Positions 38,106 to 50,150 of a DNA stretch of 64,000 bases are shown here, one piece after another. The translations under genes were made by a program, and so were the position numbers. Numbering within the stretch: position 1 is the stretch's first letter; every line of letters starts with the position of its first letter. Under the pieces are notes generated by a model. The model did no database searches. It was given only the letters and a program-made list of their open reading frames with translations, and had not been told where the DNA came from. The stretch is from Phoebastria nigripes (Eukaryota > Chordata > Aves > Procellariiformes > Diomedeidae), in the NCBI GenBank assembly GCA_035582835.1, contig JAYKAV010003431.1, positions 186,001 to 250,000 of the forward strand, read 5' to 3'.

Positions 38106-38913
38106 CTTCAATAATTTTCCCTCCCAAAAGGTTGATGTATATTAAAATAACATAAACTTTATACAGTCTGAACTATTCAGCAAGATCATGTGGGGCCAAA
38201 CCTATTTCAGCTTATTCTTAGCTGAGGGTCTGGCAGAGCAAGATGCCCTGTTAATCCCTATGGTGAACTGATCCAGACTATAACAACCGATAGAGTCCAA
38301 TTCTGCAACCTATTACATAATTTAAAACATATAGATAGCCTTGTCAACATTATTGGATCTGTGAACAGGCTTACAATTAAATACTTACATATGTTGTATT
38401 GATTAACAAGTAGTTGTTAAGAAATTATAATTTATTACTAACACAGGTCACATGCAAAATGCAGTCATATCCATAAAAAACATTTCTATCCTTTAGAGGG
38501 GTTTGAAATATGGAATGAGTAAAAGCTAAATTTCATAGGTTTATTAATGACACAAAACTCCAAAAGATTTCAAAGAAAAAATTTATTTGAATAAAGTAGT
38601 AAGAACTGGTCATCTGCAGGACTTCAGGACTTAGCCTTAATCAACTTAAGGAATGGTTGAAAAGAATTAGAACAACAGAATTCATTTGTTTTCAGTAGAT
38701 TTTTCATACAATATGAATAAAAGTAAGTTAGAAAGTTATTGTAAAAAAAAAAGTAAAAGGGTTCCAACTTGCTCTATTCAGATAAAAGGATTTCTGTTTT
38801 CTGGGTACATCTCAGGATAAAATCTGGTAATGATTTACAATATTTTAAAAAATCCAAATATATACAAGCTATAGAAAGACATAAAGGATCTAATTATGTA
38901 GAAACAACTACTC
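38106..38913. other. unannotated AT-rich DNA
   Basis: Nothing is recognised. Confidence 0.4.
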
Positions 38914-38966
38914 ATAAATAAAAATAAAAATTAAAAAAAAAAAATAAAAATAAAAAAAATAAAAAA
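38914..38966. repeat. A-rich (AAATA)n-type low-complexity tract
   Basis: About 50 bases of A with a single T every 5-9 bases, including an A11 run. Further A- and T-runs follow at 39009-39026. Confidence 0.85.
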
Positions 38967-39545
38967 CCTGTGCGTATGAATTGTCTTTTGCTAGATCCTC
39001 TTTTTATAAAAAAAAAAAATTTTTTCTTCTTTTACTAGTAATAATACTTGCTCTGATTCTAAAAGTTTTTGTTATTGATGCCAAAGCAAAACACAGAGCT
39101 TGTCTGTATTAGTATATTTTTTATGCCTATTCTTGCTGTTCTCATAGGGAATTCTGCTGCAGAAAGTCCTTCAGAGTAAAACCTTTAGATTTTCTGCAGA
39201 AAAGCTTCAGTGATGCCCTAACTTTAAAAATGGAAAAAAAAAAAACCCTCTAATACAGTGTTGCATAAGGAGTTGGATCAATATTTGGCTTTTTCTCTCA
39301 GGCTTTTAATTTAAGAGATTTTGGGTGACATTCAATGAAGTATTGCTTCTGCAATACCTATATATTGAAAACAATAAAATCGTAAAAGTTGGAGATGAGA
39401 AGACACTAGCTTAGTGTAAATACATGCTTGCTCCCTGTGTGACAGTTCCTATAGAACAGAGCCTGAACAATGTCATTTAAATTTAAGACAAAGCTAAAGA
39501 AGCTAATTTGAAAAAATTGTATAGGCACTAGTTGATGCAGCTAAA

Positions 39546-39599
39546 TACACATATATATATATGTATGCGTGTGTATATATATGCATATGTATATATATG
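39546..39599. repeat. alternating TA/TG microsatellite
   Basis: ACACATATATATATATG followed by TGCGTGTGTATATATATGC and GTATATATATG. It is a compound dinucleotide tract. Confidence 0.85.
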
Positions 39600-39776
39600 A
39601 AGCATGCAATAAAACATGGCTCTAGATGATTGTTTCCTAGGCCTGGCACTTGCTCAGCTCAGGAGTTACTGAATTGTGGTCACAAAGTTTGTAGCTTGAA
39701 TAACAGGAAGGCCTGACGCAATGTCATCTCTTAAATTTCTGAATAAATTTGATTTTTTTGTTTAATTTTCTTGGAG

Positions 39777-39876
39777 GAAAGATGCTGAAGTGTTTTGTGG
39801 AATCTCTGCACATTGTTAGCACTGCCCAAGGGCTGGTGGTGTTTGTACTCTATGTACAATGCACTGCATGGAGTTT
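39777..39876 (+). repeat. direct repeat, copy A
   Basis: About 100 bp that recur at 40842-40931. The best-matching 58-bp core, from CACTGCCCAAGGGCTGGTGG through ACTGCATGGAGTT, shows about 10 mismatches with copy B. It lies near the start of a 1.06-kb spacer that holds no identified gene. The origin of the repeat is unknown. Confidence 0.75.
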
Positions 39877-40841
39877 TATTGTAGCAATTATTGTAGTTCA
39901 TTAACTTTATTACAGCTGGATTAAAATAAAACATGGCTTAACAAACTCTAAACTAATAAAACCTGCATTGTTTATTCAAAATGATAACGTTTTAAGAGTC
40001 AACCGTTGGGATCATTTAAAAGGACTTACAAGACGAGCAGAAGTTAGGGTTAAACTGATCTGCAAGAAATGCAAGAAAACGCAAATGGAGGCCACATTGC
40101 CTGATGTTCCTTGTAGCATGTTACCTTGTTTACACAAACATTATGTTCCTGCCTTAATCCTGTCTTCAGCTCTGTACTATCAGCTCAAGGACTCCAGCCT
40201 GCCTTCTGGTGACGATGTGACATACCACTGTGCCTCATTCTGCAGGACCCATGCAGAGATTTGCACGTCCATGCTAGTTAGAAAGTGACAAACAGGGCAA
40301 GGAGTCCAGGCAACCTGACGACAAAGGCAGTCTTGAGCAACCACCAAGTGACCTGCAGACAGAGTCAGACCTAAGTGCAGAACACATAGCAAGGGACCTC
40401 ATTAGAGTGATGGGAAACCACACCTGCTTCTTTCTTTTCAGATGTGTCATTTAAACCCTTTGTTTTTATAGGTTTGAGAAATGGGCTTGGAGGGTGATCA
40501 GACTTAGCAGTGTTAGTGCCAAGCTCCTCCAAATTGGCGCTTGTCTCCTTAGGGCTGCCAACATTCTGCTGAGGCTCAGCCATGTATGAGTAGCCTGGAG
40601 CCCCACGGGTTCCTCTAGGCCTAATCACTTCCTCTCATGTAAGTATCTGGGCCAACCAAAATGCTACCAATATCTTCTCCGGAGTCTTTTGTATGGGTGC
40701 ACAGGAGCAATGGGAGATGGCAGTGTGGAATACCTAGAATGAGTACCCAGCACCACCCTGGGAAATCCACAGAAAAGGCAGTCGGTCACTTTATATATCA
40801 CAAACATCAGATAACATCTGGGAGCTCAGACAGTCGGAAAC
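39877..40841. other. unannotated spacer between direct repeats
   Basis: Frames at 39968-40288 (+) and 40180-40628 (-) overlap and show no known domain. No polymerase, protease or integrase motif that would support an LTR element is seen. Confidence 0.35.
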
Positions 40842-40931
40842 TAGAAAGATGTTCCAGATGTTTGAGATGTTGCCCTGTCCAAGTGCTGGTGGTACCTGTA
40901 CTCTGTGTACAACGTACTGCATGGAGTTGCC
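40842..40931 (+). repeat. direct repeat, copy B
   Basis: Matches copy A (39777-39876) in the same orientation; the core is GCTGGTGGTACCTGTACTCT, then GTGTACAACGTACTGCATGG and AGTT. The upstream part aligns with a 3-base gap and lower identity. Confidence 0.75.
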
Positions 40932-40999
40932 ATGAAAAGGGCAAGTGCAAACTCAGGATTATCAAGCAATGCCTTTCTGCCAGAGGTTCAAACCTATGG

Positions 41000-41400
41000 A
41001 TACCTTTATATAATGTTACATTCCTTACTTGGAATATTGTTTAGAGCTCTACTCACCCATGTTCAGTTTGACCCAAACTGCAGGGTTTATACAATTGCGG
41101 GTATATTTGGAGTAGTGACAGAAAAATATTATGATGGCCAGGGAGCCCAGAGTCTGTCATATTAGAAGGAAATCTAAGATCTCGGTAAGTTTGGCAAAAC
41201 GAAGCCCACGTGACTGGCTATATATGCATCAGGATGGAAAATACCTGGGAGAGTGAAAAGCTGTTTACCCAGGTTTAAAGCTATTTTGAAAAGACTGACA
41301 CAAGAACAAATAGGTATAAACTGCCCATGACTAGCTTCAGTCTGGAAACCAGAGGATTTATAACCAGGAATGAGGTAAACATCTGGAACAGCCATCCACT
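41000..41400 (+). mobile_element. old CR1-type LINE 3' fragment
   Basis: Ordered words match the plus strand of older amniote CR1 families: ACTTGGAATATTGTTTAGAG with CTCTACTCACCCATGTTCAG (ORF2 near its end), CATATTAGAAGGAAATCTAA, ATAGGTATAAACTGCCCATG with ACTAGCTTCAGTCTGGAAAC, and AACATCTGGAACAGCCATCC. The usual 3' terminus and octamer tail are missing. The copy is much more diverged than the one at 538-1084. Confidence 0.65.
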
Positions 41401-43414
41401 GTTATGTGAAGACAAAAACGTTATAACTACTTCTAAGCAGCAGCAGCTTGAAATATGTCTTGTCTTCCCAGCAGATACAGGATGGATTTAAGAAGCAGAG
41501 AGTTTGCTTTGCTGACCTGCAGATTTGACACTCTGCTGTTACCTGAATCTTGGAGGTGTTGTTGCCGATATCAGCACTGATAGAGATTTTTTAGTGTTTG
41601 TGGCCATTGGCAATGAATGGTATTTGACCTGAAACTTTTAAAAGAGTCAGTAGAAATTGTTTTGCTGACCAGAAGGCATGTACTGAGCATGTCTCAGTGA
41701 AGCCAAAAGATTCTCTAAATGTCTTTCCTGCATTGTGCAATTAAATCTGCATACAAGTTGCCCCTAATATAATTTGTTGCATGCAAATACCAGATCCAAT
41801 TCTGCCAGCCTTACTTATGTTAAGTAACCCTCAAACAAATAGTTTCTAAGAATTCCCAGTGGGACAACTCACATGAGTAAGTGCTGCTACACATGACGAA
41901 AGGTGGCAAAGCTCGGCTTGGAANGAAGAGGCACGATGCTTCTCTTTATTATTTTCAGCCTCCAAAGTGATGCCACCCAAACATCATTTTGTGGCTGATT
42001 GCCAAAAGATTTTTCCTCAGATCTGGGCCACCCCAACAGAAAGAAATCTCTCAAATTTATGCATATATTATTGAGCAAGTTTATGGCTTATTGCTTGATT
42101 TTCACTCTTAATTTGGGCAGCTGTAGGTCCAACTTGGGACAAAGGTGACAAAGGCAGACCAAATAACAAATTTTGGAAGTTGGTTAATTGTACTTTTCAA
42201 GAGTGCTTAGCACCAACAGAGTTACTTCATCGCATCATATCCTCAAAGCCAGGTCTGGCACTACCAATCATCAGTGCATTTTGAAAGGCATCATAGCCCT
42301 CTAGCAGTGAATTATGGATTGCACACCACCTTCCTCGGCAGCTTGTTGAACCAGAGTCATTTATTCAGTTGGTATTGAGAGTCTGGGGGCATGACAGTAC
42401 ATCTGACCCCTTTTGGGTAAAATTTGATCTGGCATTTCATTTCACAGGCTCAGCCACCAGTCTGTCAAATCTTCATTTTGCTGGTGCCCACTAGAACTGC
42501 TGACGCTTGTCTCTAACTCCTGGTGCTTTCATCTTTCAGCAGCAATAAACATGTCACACTGCTGAGGTGAAACACAATCTGGAATTAAATTTACTGCATA
42601 TAAAATATGGTGCCCTCTTTATTGGTTCAAATACTTGTCACTCATAATTTATTTGAAAGTGTATGGCATTCATGAGGCGAGAGTGCTGCTGGAAATAGAG
42701 GTGGGGGGAGCTGCAGAACTCCAAACCACAGCAGTTTGCAAGAGCTCTTCTTCTCCTTTAACACCCATTTCCCAATCCCTTGCCAGTCCTGACTGATATA
42801 AACACATCAAATACGATATCAATGCCTCAGCCAATAAACAGTATGTATCTCAGGAAAAACAACCTCAAGTACGTTTGGCTGTGCAGCTGCACATTAGCTG
42901 CAAAGTGGCTGAAGGAAGATAACCAGCATTGCTCTCAGAAGAACAAGTGTGTAGATGTTTATACGTGTGCGTCCAGGGGAGGAAAGGGTGGGAAGGATGG
43001 GAAGGAGCCGGATTTAGCCCTAGTCCATTTCAAACTCGCTCGCCATGCCTTTCCTTCTGGCACTCAACTTTTTCATGATTTATTCCAAATACTGTCGATC
43101 AGCTTTAACTAATACAGTTCTTGTATGAAGCACCTCTCTAATCTCTTCAAACACAGATGCGGAAGCGCGGCTTAGAGCATGGAGGCCAACAAAAGCACTT
43201 TGCCTGTACCAGTGATTAGCTTTGATTGACATAGTACACTTCTGCTTTCACAGGCATACTTTAACACCCATAAATGATTGTTTTAAAATGAGAATCACTG
43301 GGTAGTGCAGCTCTGGCTTCAGTAAATATGCAGTACAAATGTAGTAGCAGATAACTGAGAGAATACAAAACACTTGATATTCTTTTCTGGCTTTTCTTCT
43401 CCTTTTTCAGAATC
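41401..43414. other. unannotated DNA
   Basis: No gene is recognised. An N is at 41924. The frame at 42780-43112 has no domain or splice context. Confidence 0.4.
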
Positions 43415-43431
43415 TTTTTTTTTTTTTTTTT
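43415..43431. repeat. poly(T) run, T17
   Basis: Homopolymer preceded by a CTTTTCTTCTCCTTTTTCAG pyrimidine stretch. No retrogene is recognised next to it. Confidence 0.9.
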
Positions 43432-44880
43432 GCATCCAGCATTTATTCCTAATTGTCAAAGAAAAATTACGACAATATGTAGTCTGCTTAAACCTGGACT
43501 TTTGGTCCTGTCTTATGCATGCTTCATAGTTTTTATACTAAGAGGCAACAGGAACAGCAGTCTGGTTTTGAAAAAAAATAAGCTAATGCAGAACTTGAGG
43601 GGTTTCCCTTGTTGTAACATACAACTTTACTTGTATTAAATTGATGAAAATAAGGAAGGATTAGAAAGAGACAGTTTCAGGATGTGTAAAGACATCCAGA
43701 CTACAAAAGCACAGGGTGCCAGCAAAAGAATGTCAAATATGTGCAGCAAAAAGCATTTGCAGATAAAAGTTCTGCAGCTAATTGCTTAATTGCTAATTTT
43801 TTCTGGAATCCACTTGATGTGTTTATGAATACAGCCATGTGATGCTTGAATACACGCTCAGAAATGAAGTTCTAAATTAGAGATAGTATCCAAAAACTAA
43901 AATAACTTCCACTTCCACCCACCAAGCATTCATAGCCCCCTTATCAATCAATACAGCCCATTCTTTCTTTTCCCCTCGAAGAAAAGCCAAGCTTTGCTCT
44001 ATGACCTATCAACCAGCCAGCCCACATTCTGATGGGACAGCTTGGGAAGCAGGTTACAGTTTTCATCCCCTTCTGCTGTTCTCAGCCTCCTGGTCACACA
44101 TGAAGGGAGAGGTGTTTTCTTTGGATATCAAGGAACCAAACCATTTAAAGCCACACAAACTTGAACCAGCATCTAACACTACACTTGAAAACGAACTGGA
44201 AGTAAGGGCAGACCATGGGGCACAGATGTAATGAGATCCTGGTGAGAAACACCCATTAACAACTGAATAGCCACTGTATGCAACAGGTGAAATTTCCAAG
44301 TGATCTTAAGATGCAGATTCGTGTAATGTGTGTAACCAGTAATCAGTAACCCAATAAGGGAGATACTGCTGACAAAATGGACTCCTAAACATTTCTGTGT
44401 TTAGACTATGATATAAAGACCTGAATGTGCATGGTTACATGGTTTCTTGAAATGATGGGACAGACAGGCTTCTTTCCTTCCACTGAGTAGGATCTAGCAT
44501 CAAACCCAGTTATGAGACTTCTAGTCTGGTCTGTAAGAGCAAACAGGGCACTACGTGTAAATACTGACATTATACATAGCCACAGTGAAATAAAAGTAAA
44601 ACTGAAAGATAGCTGATTGCAGTACCTCTGTATTCCAAACTATATCCAGGATTTCTTCTACCCTTATGAAGAAGAAATTTCAAGTAATGTGCACAAGCTG
44701 GGAAGTCATACATTTGTTTTAATAATTTTATGAGTCTTTAGGTGTTTTACACATAAATGTGTCAATTGATAACCTGGTATCTTTGCTATAGTATCAGCTG
44801 GGTAATAAAATCCACAGAGCTTACTAAATTGGTACAATTAGTTGGGTGGTAAAGTTTGTGTTCCAACTTTCCACCCCTCT
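43432..44880. other. unannotated AT-rich DNA
   Basis: Nothing is recognised. Opposite-strand frames at 44001-44231 and 44063-44299 shadow one another. Confidence 0.4.
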
Positions 44881-44961
44881 ATGCGTGTGTGTGCGTGCGT
44901 GTCTGTGCACGCATGTGCATGTGCATTCCATCATTTTTGCATGTATGTGCACATATGTATT
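44881..44961. repeat. degenerate (GT/GC)n tract
   Basis: ATGCGTGTGTGTGCGTGCGT leads a run of alternating purine-pyrimidine sequence with GCATGTGCATGTGC. Such tracts can adopt Z-form DNA. Confidence 0.8.
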
Positions 44962-46021
44962 CATGAGATAAGGGAANAAAAATCAGACAGACAAGTAACT
45001 TCTCCTGAATCCAGCAGTTTTAATCTCAGTGAGCAAAGGCTAAATAAATGCTGGTAGTGGAGATGCCTCGTTCCCTTCCTTGTTGAACAGCTCCACTGCA
45101 TTTTTTTTTAAATATGCAGTATTGCACATCAGGAGAAAAGAAAACCTGTAACTAAACTAGCATAGATGCTGGCTATTCATGGTCTAGTTAAATAGTTTTC
45201 ATGGGAATGATCTACACTTCACAANGACCTAGGCAGGTTTTATAGAGATTTACATGCAGTTTTCTTGTATTGAGAATACAGTCAACACGACTGAACAAAA
45301 ACGAGAACAGGACCGAGCATCCACCCTGCAGAAAACAAACATGAATTCTGCTCTTGCAAGGTTCACAGGACAAAAATCAAAATGACAAATTCTGCAAGAA
45401 TAAATATCAACCTTTTTGCATTTGAAAATGTTTCTGTTCATTCTTTAGCCTCCCTGTCAGACTCCAAGGATACTCTGGACTCGCTGCACTTTGCACTTTG
45501 TCCAGAAGCTGTTTGGTTTCCAATGCCCCTCAGAAAGTGAAGTCTTCTCCGTGAAAACTACATACAATTTGGCTGGGGAGAGAACAGAGGCCTGAACAGC
45601 TCTTTCCCGAACAAAGGATTTCTTAAGTGGAAGAAATTCTCTTCGTCTCGCCTGAGTGGCTGGGCTGACATCCGGGGAAAAAGAAAATCCTATTCCCATT
45701 GTACACTGCTGATGGAGAGCCTTGTGCAGTCTTAATTGTTCTCTGTCTGTCTGCTATCTGACACCTTATACAGAATGGTACATTTCAAGTCCTCTTCCAA
45801 TTTTTGTCTTCTGACAGGGATCAAAAATGCCTTTTCATATATGCTCTTCCACATTTAAAACCCATGGCGACCCACTTTTCAGGAAAATCAGCAAGGTCCC
45901 TTCCTCAAAATCCCATGCAGAGGCCCACAGCTCTGACTGTCTCCCAGTCGGATTCAGAATCATTTCCCCTTGGGTCAGTGCTTTGTGTTGTCCATGACTG
46001 GCAAGAGTCCCTGGGTGGGTT
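44962..46021. other. unannotated DNA
   Basis: Isolated Ns lie at 44977 and 45225. No gene is recognised. Confidence 0.4.
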
Positions 46022-46261
46022 TTCTTCAGTCATTTCTTTCTCTTGTCTTCACTGCAGCCCATCCATTTTCCTCCAGCGTTTTCTTTCATGATCTGTGCTT
46101 GCGCTCTTCTCTTTCTCCTTTCTCTTCCCCGTTCACAGTCTCCAACATGCAATTTTCCCTTTTTCGCATGGTTTTCACTCTTGTCCAATCCCTTCACCTC
46201 TCTCTCCCTTTTCTTCTGCACCTTTGTTTGCTTCCCGTTCCTCTGCCCTTCTTCCTGCAGC
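46022..46261 (+). repeat. pyrimidine-rich tract ending in an acceptor-like CTGCAG
   Basis: About 240 bases strongly enriched in C and T on the plus strand without a tandem unit. It ends CTCTGCCCTTCTTCCTGCAG, which is a textbook acceptor, followed by CAGATTATTAAGAGCTGTG. The frame after it is open for only about 27 codons. The long overlapping frames in this area (45970-46344 and others) arise because pyrimidine-rich DNA has few stop codons. Confidence 0.55.
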
Positions 46262-48090
46262 AGATTATTAAGAGCTGTGAAGCCTGCAGCCACAAGCTCT
46301 GCCTGATTAGGCAACCTGAAATGATAGCTGATATATTTTTTTAATCAAAGCCAATCCTCAGCTTTACTTTCTGTGCAAGTTAACAGAAACTGGGTGTATT
46401 CACNATCACTTCCTATTTATGAGCCTGGGTACATTTTCAGGAGCTTAATATTATACACTTGGCTTTAAAATTTTGGTCATTGTCTCTACTGCATGAAGAT
46501 ATTATAGATATGAAGTTTTATATGTGGGTTTTTTTCCCTTCACTTCAAATCTTTATGTTGTCTAACCAATGCTAATTTACATCCCACAGAATACATCAAA
46601 ACACGAGTGAGAAAGGAAACTAACTCCATGCAGCAGTCCGCATCGATCTTCAGGAAAAAATGGAGGCAACTTCTACGTTGCACATGCTTCATTTTCAAGC
46701 ACACAGATCTCTTAAAGTCCTGTCCTAGCTAGATCAAAAATATAACCCTGGCAGTAGGTTGCAAGCAAACCCTTACTCCCAGTCACTGTGACTTTCTCCA
46801 GTCGCCTCATATTTGGCCATCACCCACTTTCTCTTGCATGACAGGACTCTATGCCTTAAAATGACCTACCCTTGGACTCCCTGAGTTTGAGGTAAGCCAT
46901 GTGAAAGGACCCAATTCCTGTCACACAAAAGAAGAAATGGTATAATCTACAGTGTAAACTGAGAGAAAGCTGAATACTGCCTTGTGAGGGTTAGAGCTCT
47001 TTCAAGTTTTAGATTTGCTAAAAATTCTGTCATGTCACATATCATCTATTTCATCCTCTTTCCCAAACTTTTGCACTTTTTTTGAGGCTTGGGCTTCATT
47101 CCTGCAATCCTCCAGGAGAGGCAATCATCACGTTTCTGTTTCCTTTATTAGCATTTGTCTTAAAGCCACTAGCACATGTCTAGTTCTCTCTCGTTTTTTT
47201 TCAGATCCCCAGATGTCTATATTTGGTTCCAGCAATCTGTGTTTCAGAGTGTTTGTCATGTGTCAAGTTAAGATTATAACTTGGACCATCTAGAACTGAA
47301 GAATTTGGATCCAGCATTCACGAGGGAGGACAGGATACTGTTTTCTCAGGAGGAGAAAAGCTAGCTGGCATGTCCCCTGCCCCATCAATTCCCATCTTCC
47401 CTACAAATAGGCCAGTAGAAAGACTCTGTGCTGGGGTGGCAAAGAAAGGAGATCCACCAGCATCACGCTCATATTTGATGTTTCAGCCAATTCTGGCTTG
47501 GGCACTCTGGGAAAAGATTTGAGTCTAGACAGATCTGGCAAATCTATCCATTATACCTCATCAGCACTCTGCTGTCGTTATGAAATGCAGAGTGTAAGGC
47601 AGATCAGAAGGAGAATTGTTGACTAAGCAGAGTAGGANATTCATGAGTAGTCTTCGTTGAACATGGACTATGTAATGTATCTAGGCATTCTCTATGCTTT
47701 TGGTGGGTTTTAGCATTATTTAATGTAAACCTCAGCACTAAAAGAACACACTTGTGTTCTTTTAAGAAATATCTAGCAAATATCTTTTAACAAATATATG
47801 GCATTTTATAAGAATCTAGATCCACTCGGCCTCATAATACCCTCATGGATCATATCAGAATATATAGAACAGCACTGCAAATACAAAGCCACATGGATAC
47901 TTTTACTCATATTACCTTCAATTTAGTTTGCACATGTTGTAGTAGTATTCAAGACGTGGTGAAGCACACTTCATTACGAACTAGCAACATAAGATAACAC
48001 TGAAGGTCTGTGGTTTCCTATAGCACATGCTGGAGCGTGCACCATGCTGAAATATAGGCAAACCTACCTTCACCTGAATTAACCTTAATT
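46262..48090. other. unannotated DNA
   Basis: Ns lie at 46404 and 47638. A near-perfect inverted repeat lies at 47739-47764 (listed separately). No gene is recognised. Confidence 0.4.
47739..47764. repeat. 12-bp inverted repeat with 2-base spacer
   Basis: TAAAAGAACACA, then CT, then TGTGTTCTTTTA: the arms are perfectly complementary. The arms contain AGAACA and TGTTCT, the steroid-receptor half-sites, but six bases apart; the canonical element has three. Confidence 0.9.
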
Positions 48091-48120
48091 AGCCAGATTA
48101 AGTCTAGCCAGATTAAGTTT
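48091..48120 (+). repeat. 15-bp tandem duplication
   Basis: AGCCAGATTAAGTCT is followed directly by AGCCAGATTAAGTTT, with one difference. Confidence 0.9.
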
Positions 48121-48192
48121 ATGCTACTCAACCATGAATCATATTACTTAACTGTAATGGCTTTTTAGCANTACTTAGCTAACTAAACATTT

Positions 48193-48279
48193 ACATGTGT
48201 GTGTATAACTGTATGTGTCTGTAGGCATGTGTATATGTATGCATGTACATGTGTGTGTCTGCATGCATGCGTATACATC
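48193..48279. repeat. compound (TG/TA/CA) microsatellite
   Basis: Repeated TGTGTGT, ATGTGTATATGTATGCATG and GCATGCATGCG words across about 85 bp. Confidence 0.85.
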
Positions 48280-49929
48280 ACAGCTAGAATTCAAGGCACT
48301 TTGCCCCAAGGAAAAGTACTGGAGTGCCTGTGTTGAATCAGTTACAGTGCTGATCATCAGATTACAGGTGTGTTTTTAAAAGCATGGTTTGGTTTTATAT
48401 TCACCTCAGCCTGGATTTTAGTTTTTATCTGCAGACTTCCTCCANAGACGAATGAGATGGATGTAGAAAAAAAAGATCGATTTAAAAATTGTTGCTTTGC
48501 CTACAGTATTCTTACAGCATTTGTGGACATTGATCAAATCTTAAGATTCCATTACAAAAATGCCATCAATTTTTTATTTTTTCAGAAAAGGAAATAAATC
48601 TTTAAAGAAGATGATCGCTTAATTAATCACAGGAAAAAAAGTGAGACTAATGCCTAGGAGTTCGGTGATTAAGAAAGAAAGAACAGAGGACTGGATAGCT
48701 TCAAATGGGGCTGGGCAATTTTTGCCTCAGTACAGCCTGATAGTGATGGAGAGTCCATGGGGCAGAACCTGACCCATGCCAGCCCATGTTTTCCCTGAAT
48801 TAGCTGTCATCCTGCTGACTCCCACCTACCACTTCTGGCAAAGCCCGTGATGAGAGACAGTGTAGGAAAAACACTCAGCGTTTACGTAGTGCCTAGCCAG
48901 CACATAGCCCAAACTGGAATAATAAAAGCAGCTAAAACTGAGCCTTGAAGTTGGTCTATGTTTTGCAGGGGTCTGTGTTTGCCGTCAGTCTTGGTGGACT
49001 GCAATGACAGTCACAAATGTGGCCTCCTCCATCCCAACCATCATCTCGCATCTGGCCCAACCAAGTTTGCTTACTTACAAGTCTAGTGCAATATAATCTA
49101 ATGAGACTCACTAAAACAAATTGCTTTTCAGACAGGTTCTTAAGGCATGCAGGTACGTAAATTACCAAAAAAATCACTGTTGCAGGTGGTAGTAGTTGTC
49201 ACCTCCCTCAGCAGAAGAAGTCTCGTCTTACTTAAAAAGATGAATCTCGTCTCCCTTCACTATGTATGATCCGTTTGCTTTATCAGGAATGAAACACCAG
49301 CACTGAGCAGGAATTACATTGCTGGTACTATAAATGAGACTGCTTTCTTAGCATGTTTTCTAGGGAATGTTCATAAACTAAAGTTATCCTAAGGACAGAA
49401 AAAGTTCACAAGGATCTTCTTAAAATTAGAGGTCTTCCTGAGCAGAAGGTATGGACACAATGTCAACCACTAATAATATGGTCCTTGGGAACAGGAACTC
49501 CATAGGTCTCATATGGCTCCTCAGCCTGGGAGCATATGTCACCCCATGATGCATTGCCCACTCTGGCATTATTTAGGTTTTTTCTTAAACCTTTGCTCCT
49601 GTAGCCATGTTTTACAACTAGATCTCCACTTTCAGTTTAGAAAACCTTCCCAGCCCCTCAAGTATTGCAACCCTATGGGATCAGAAATCAGTATAATAAT
49701 TATATTAAATCATATTCTGAAGGAAATCTCATGATTCTGGGGAGGTCTTACTCATGATGTCTGAAATGTGCAGTGGTCACTGTTACACTAAAAAAAACAT
49801 TTTTGCCTTTACTGCAGCTACTGCTCTTGGACTTTAATCAGCATAACCGACAAAACGACTCTGATGTGCCCCTACCCTGATCCAAAAAAAACCAGAGTCT
49901 CCTTGTATTTGTGGTGTTTGGNCTTTTGA
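48280..49929. other. unannotated DNA
   Basis: Ns lie at 48445 and 49922. No gene or repeat is recognised. Confidence 0.4.
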
Positions 49930-50150
49930 CTCTTTAGCTGACAAACTAAATGACCCACGTTCCCGGTTAGGAGGAGCGTGCCCCCATAGCACTCCTGTGG
50001 GGCCAGTTCGCACGGCTCCACAGCCATCACTTATCCCCGAGTCCCGGCNTCCCCAGCTGTGGGTTCGCCTGCAGAAGCACTGGGACGTGCTGGTGCCACC
50101 TTCTCTTCTCCCAGTCAGTAAGTGCTCTGCCACCCGTTAGTCATCTCCGT
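49930..50150. other. small GC- and CpG-rich patch
   Basis: About 220 bases hold a dozen or so CpG dinucleotides (for example ACGTTCCCGG, TTCGCACGG, CCCGAGTCCCGG, GACGTG), against very few in the surrounding DNA. A minus-strand frame spans 49834-50133 but contains unknown codons from Ns at 49922 and 50049. The patch is too small for a classical CpG island. It could be a small promoter, an exon, or a decayed GC-rich repeat. Confidence 0.35.

Noticed and set aside
45804..46344. Overlapping frames of 87-124 codons
   Set aside because: Explained by the pyrimidine-rich tract, which is poor in stop codons on either strand.
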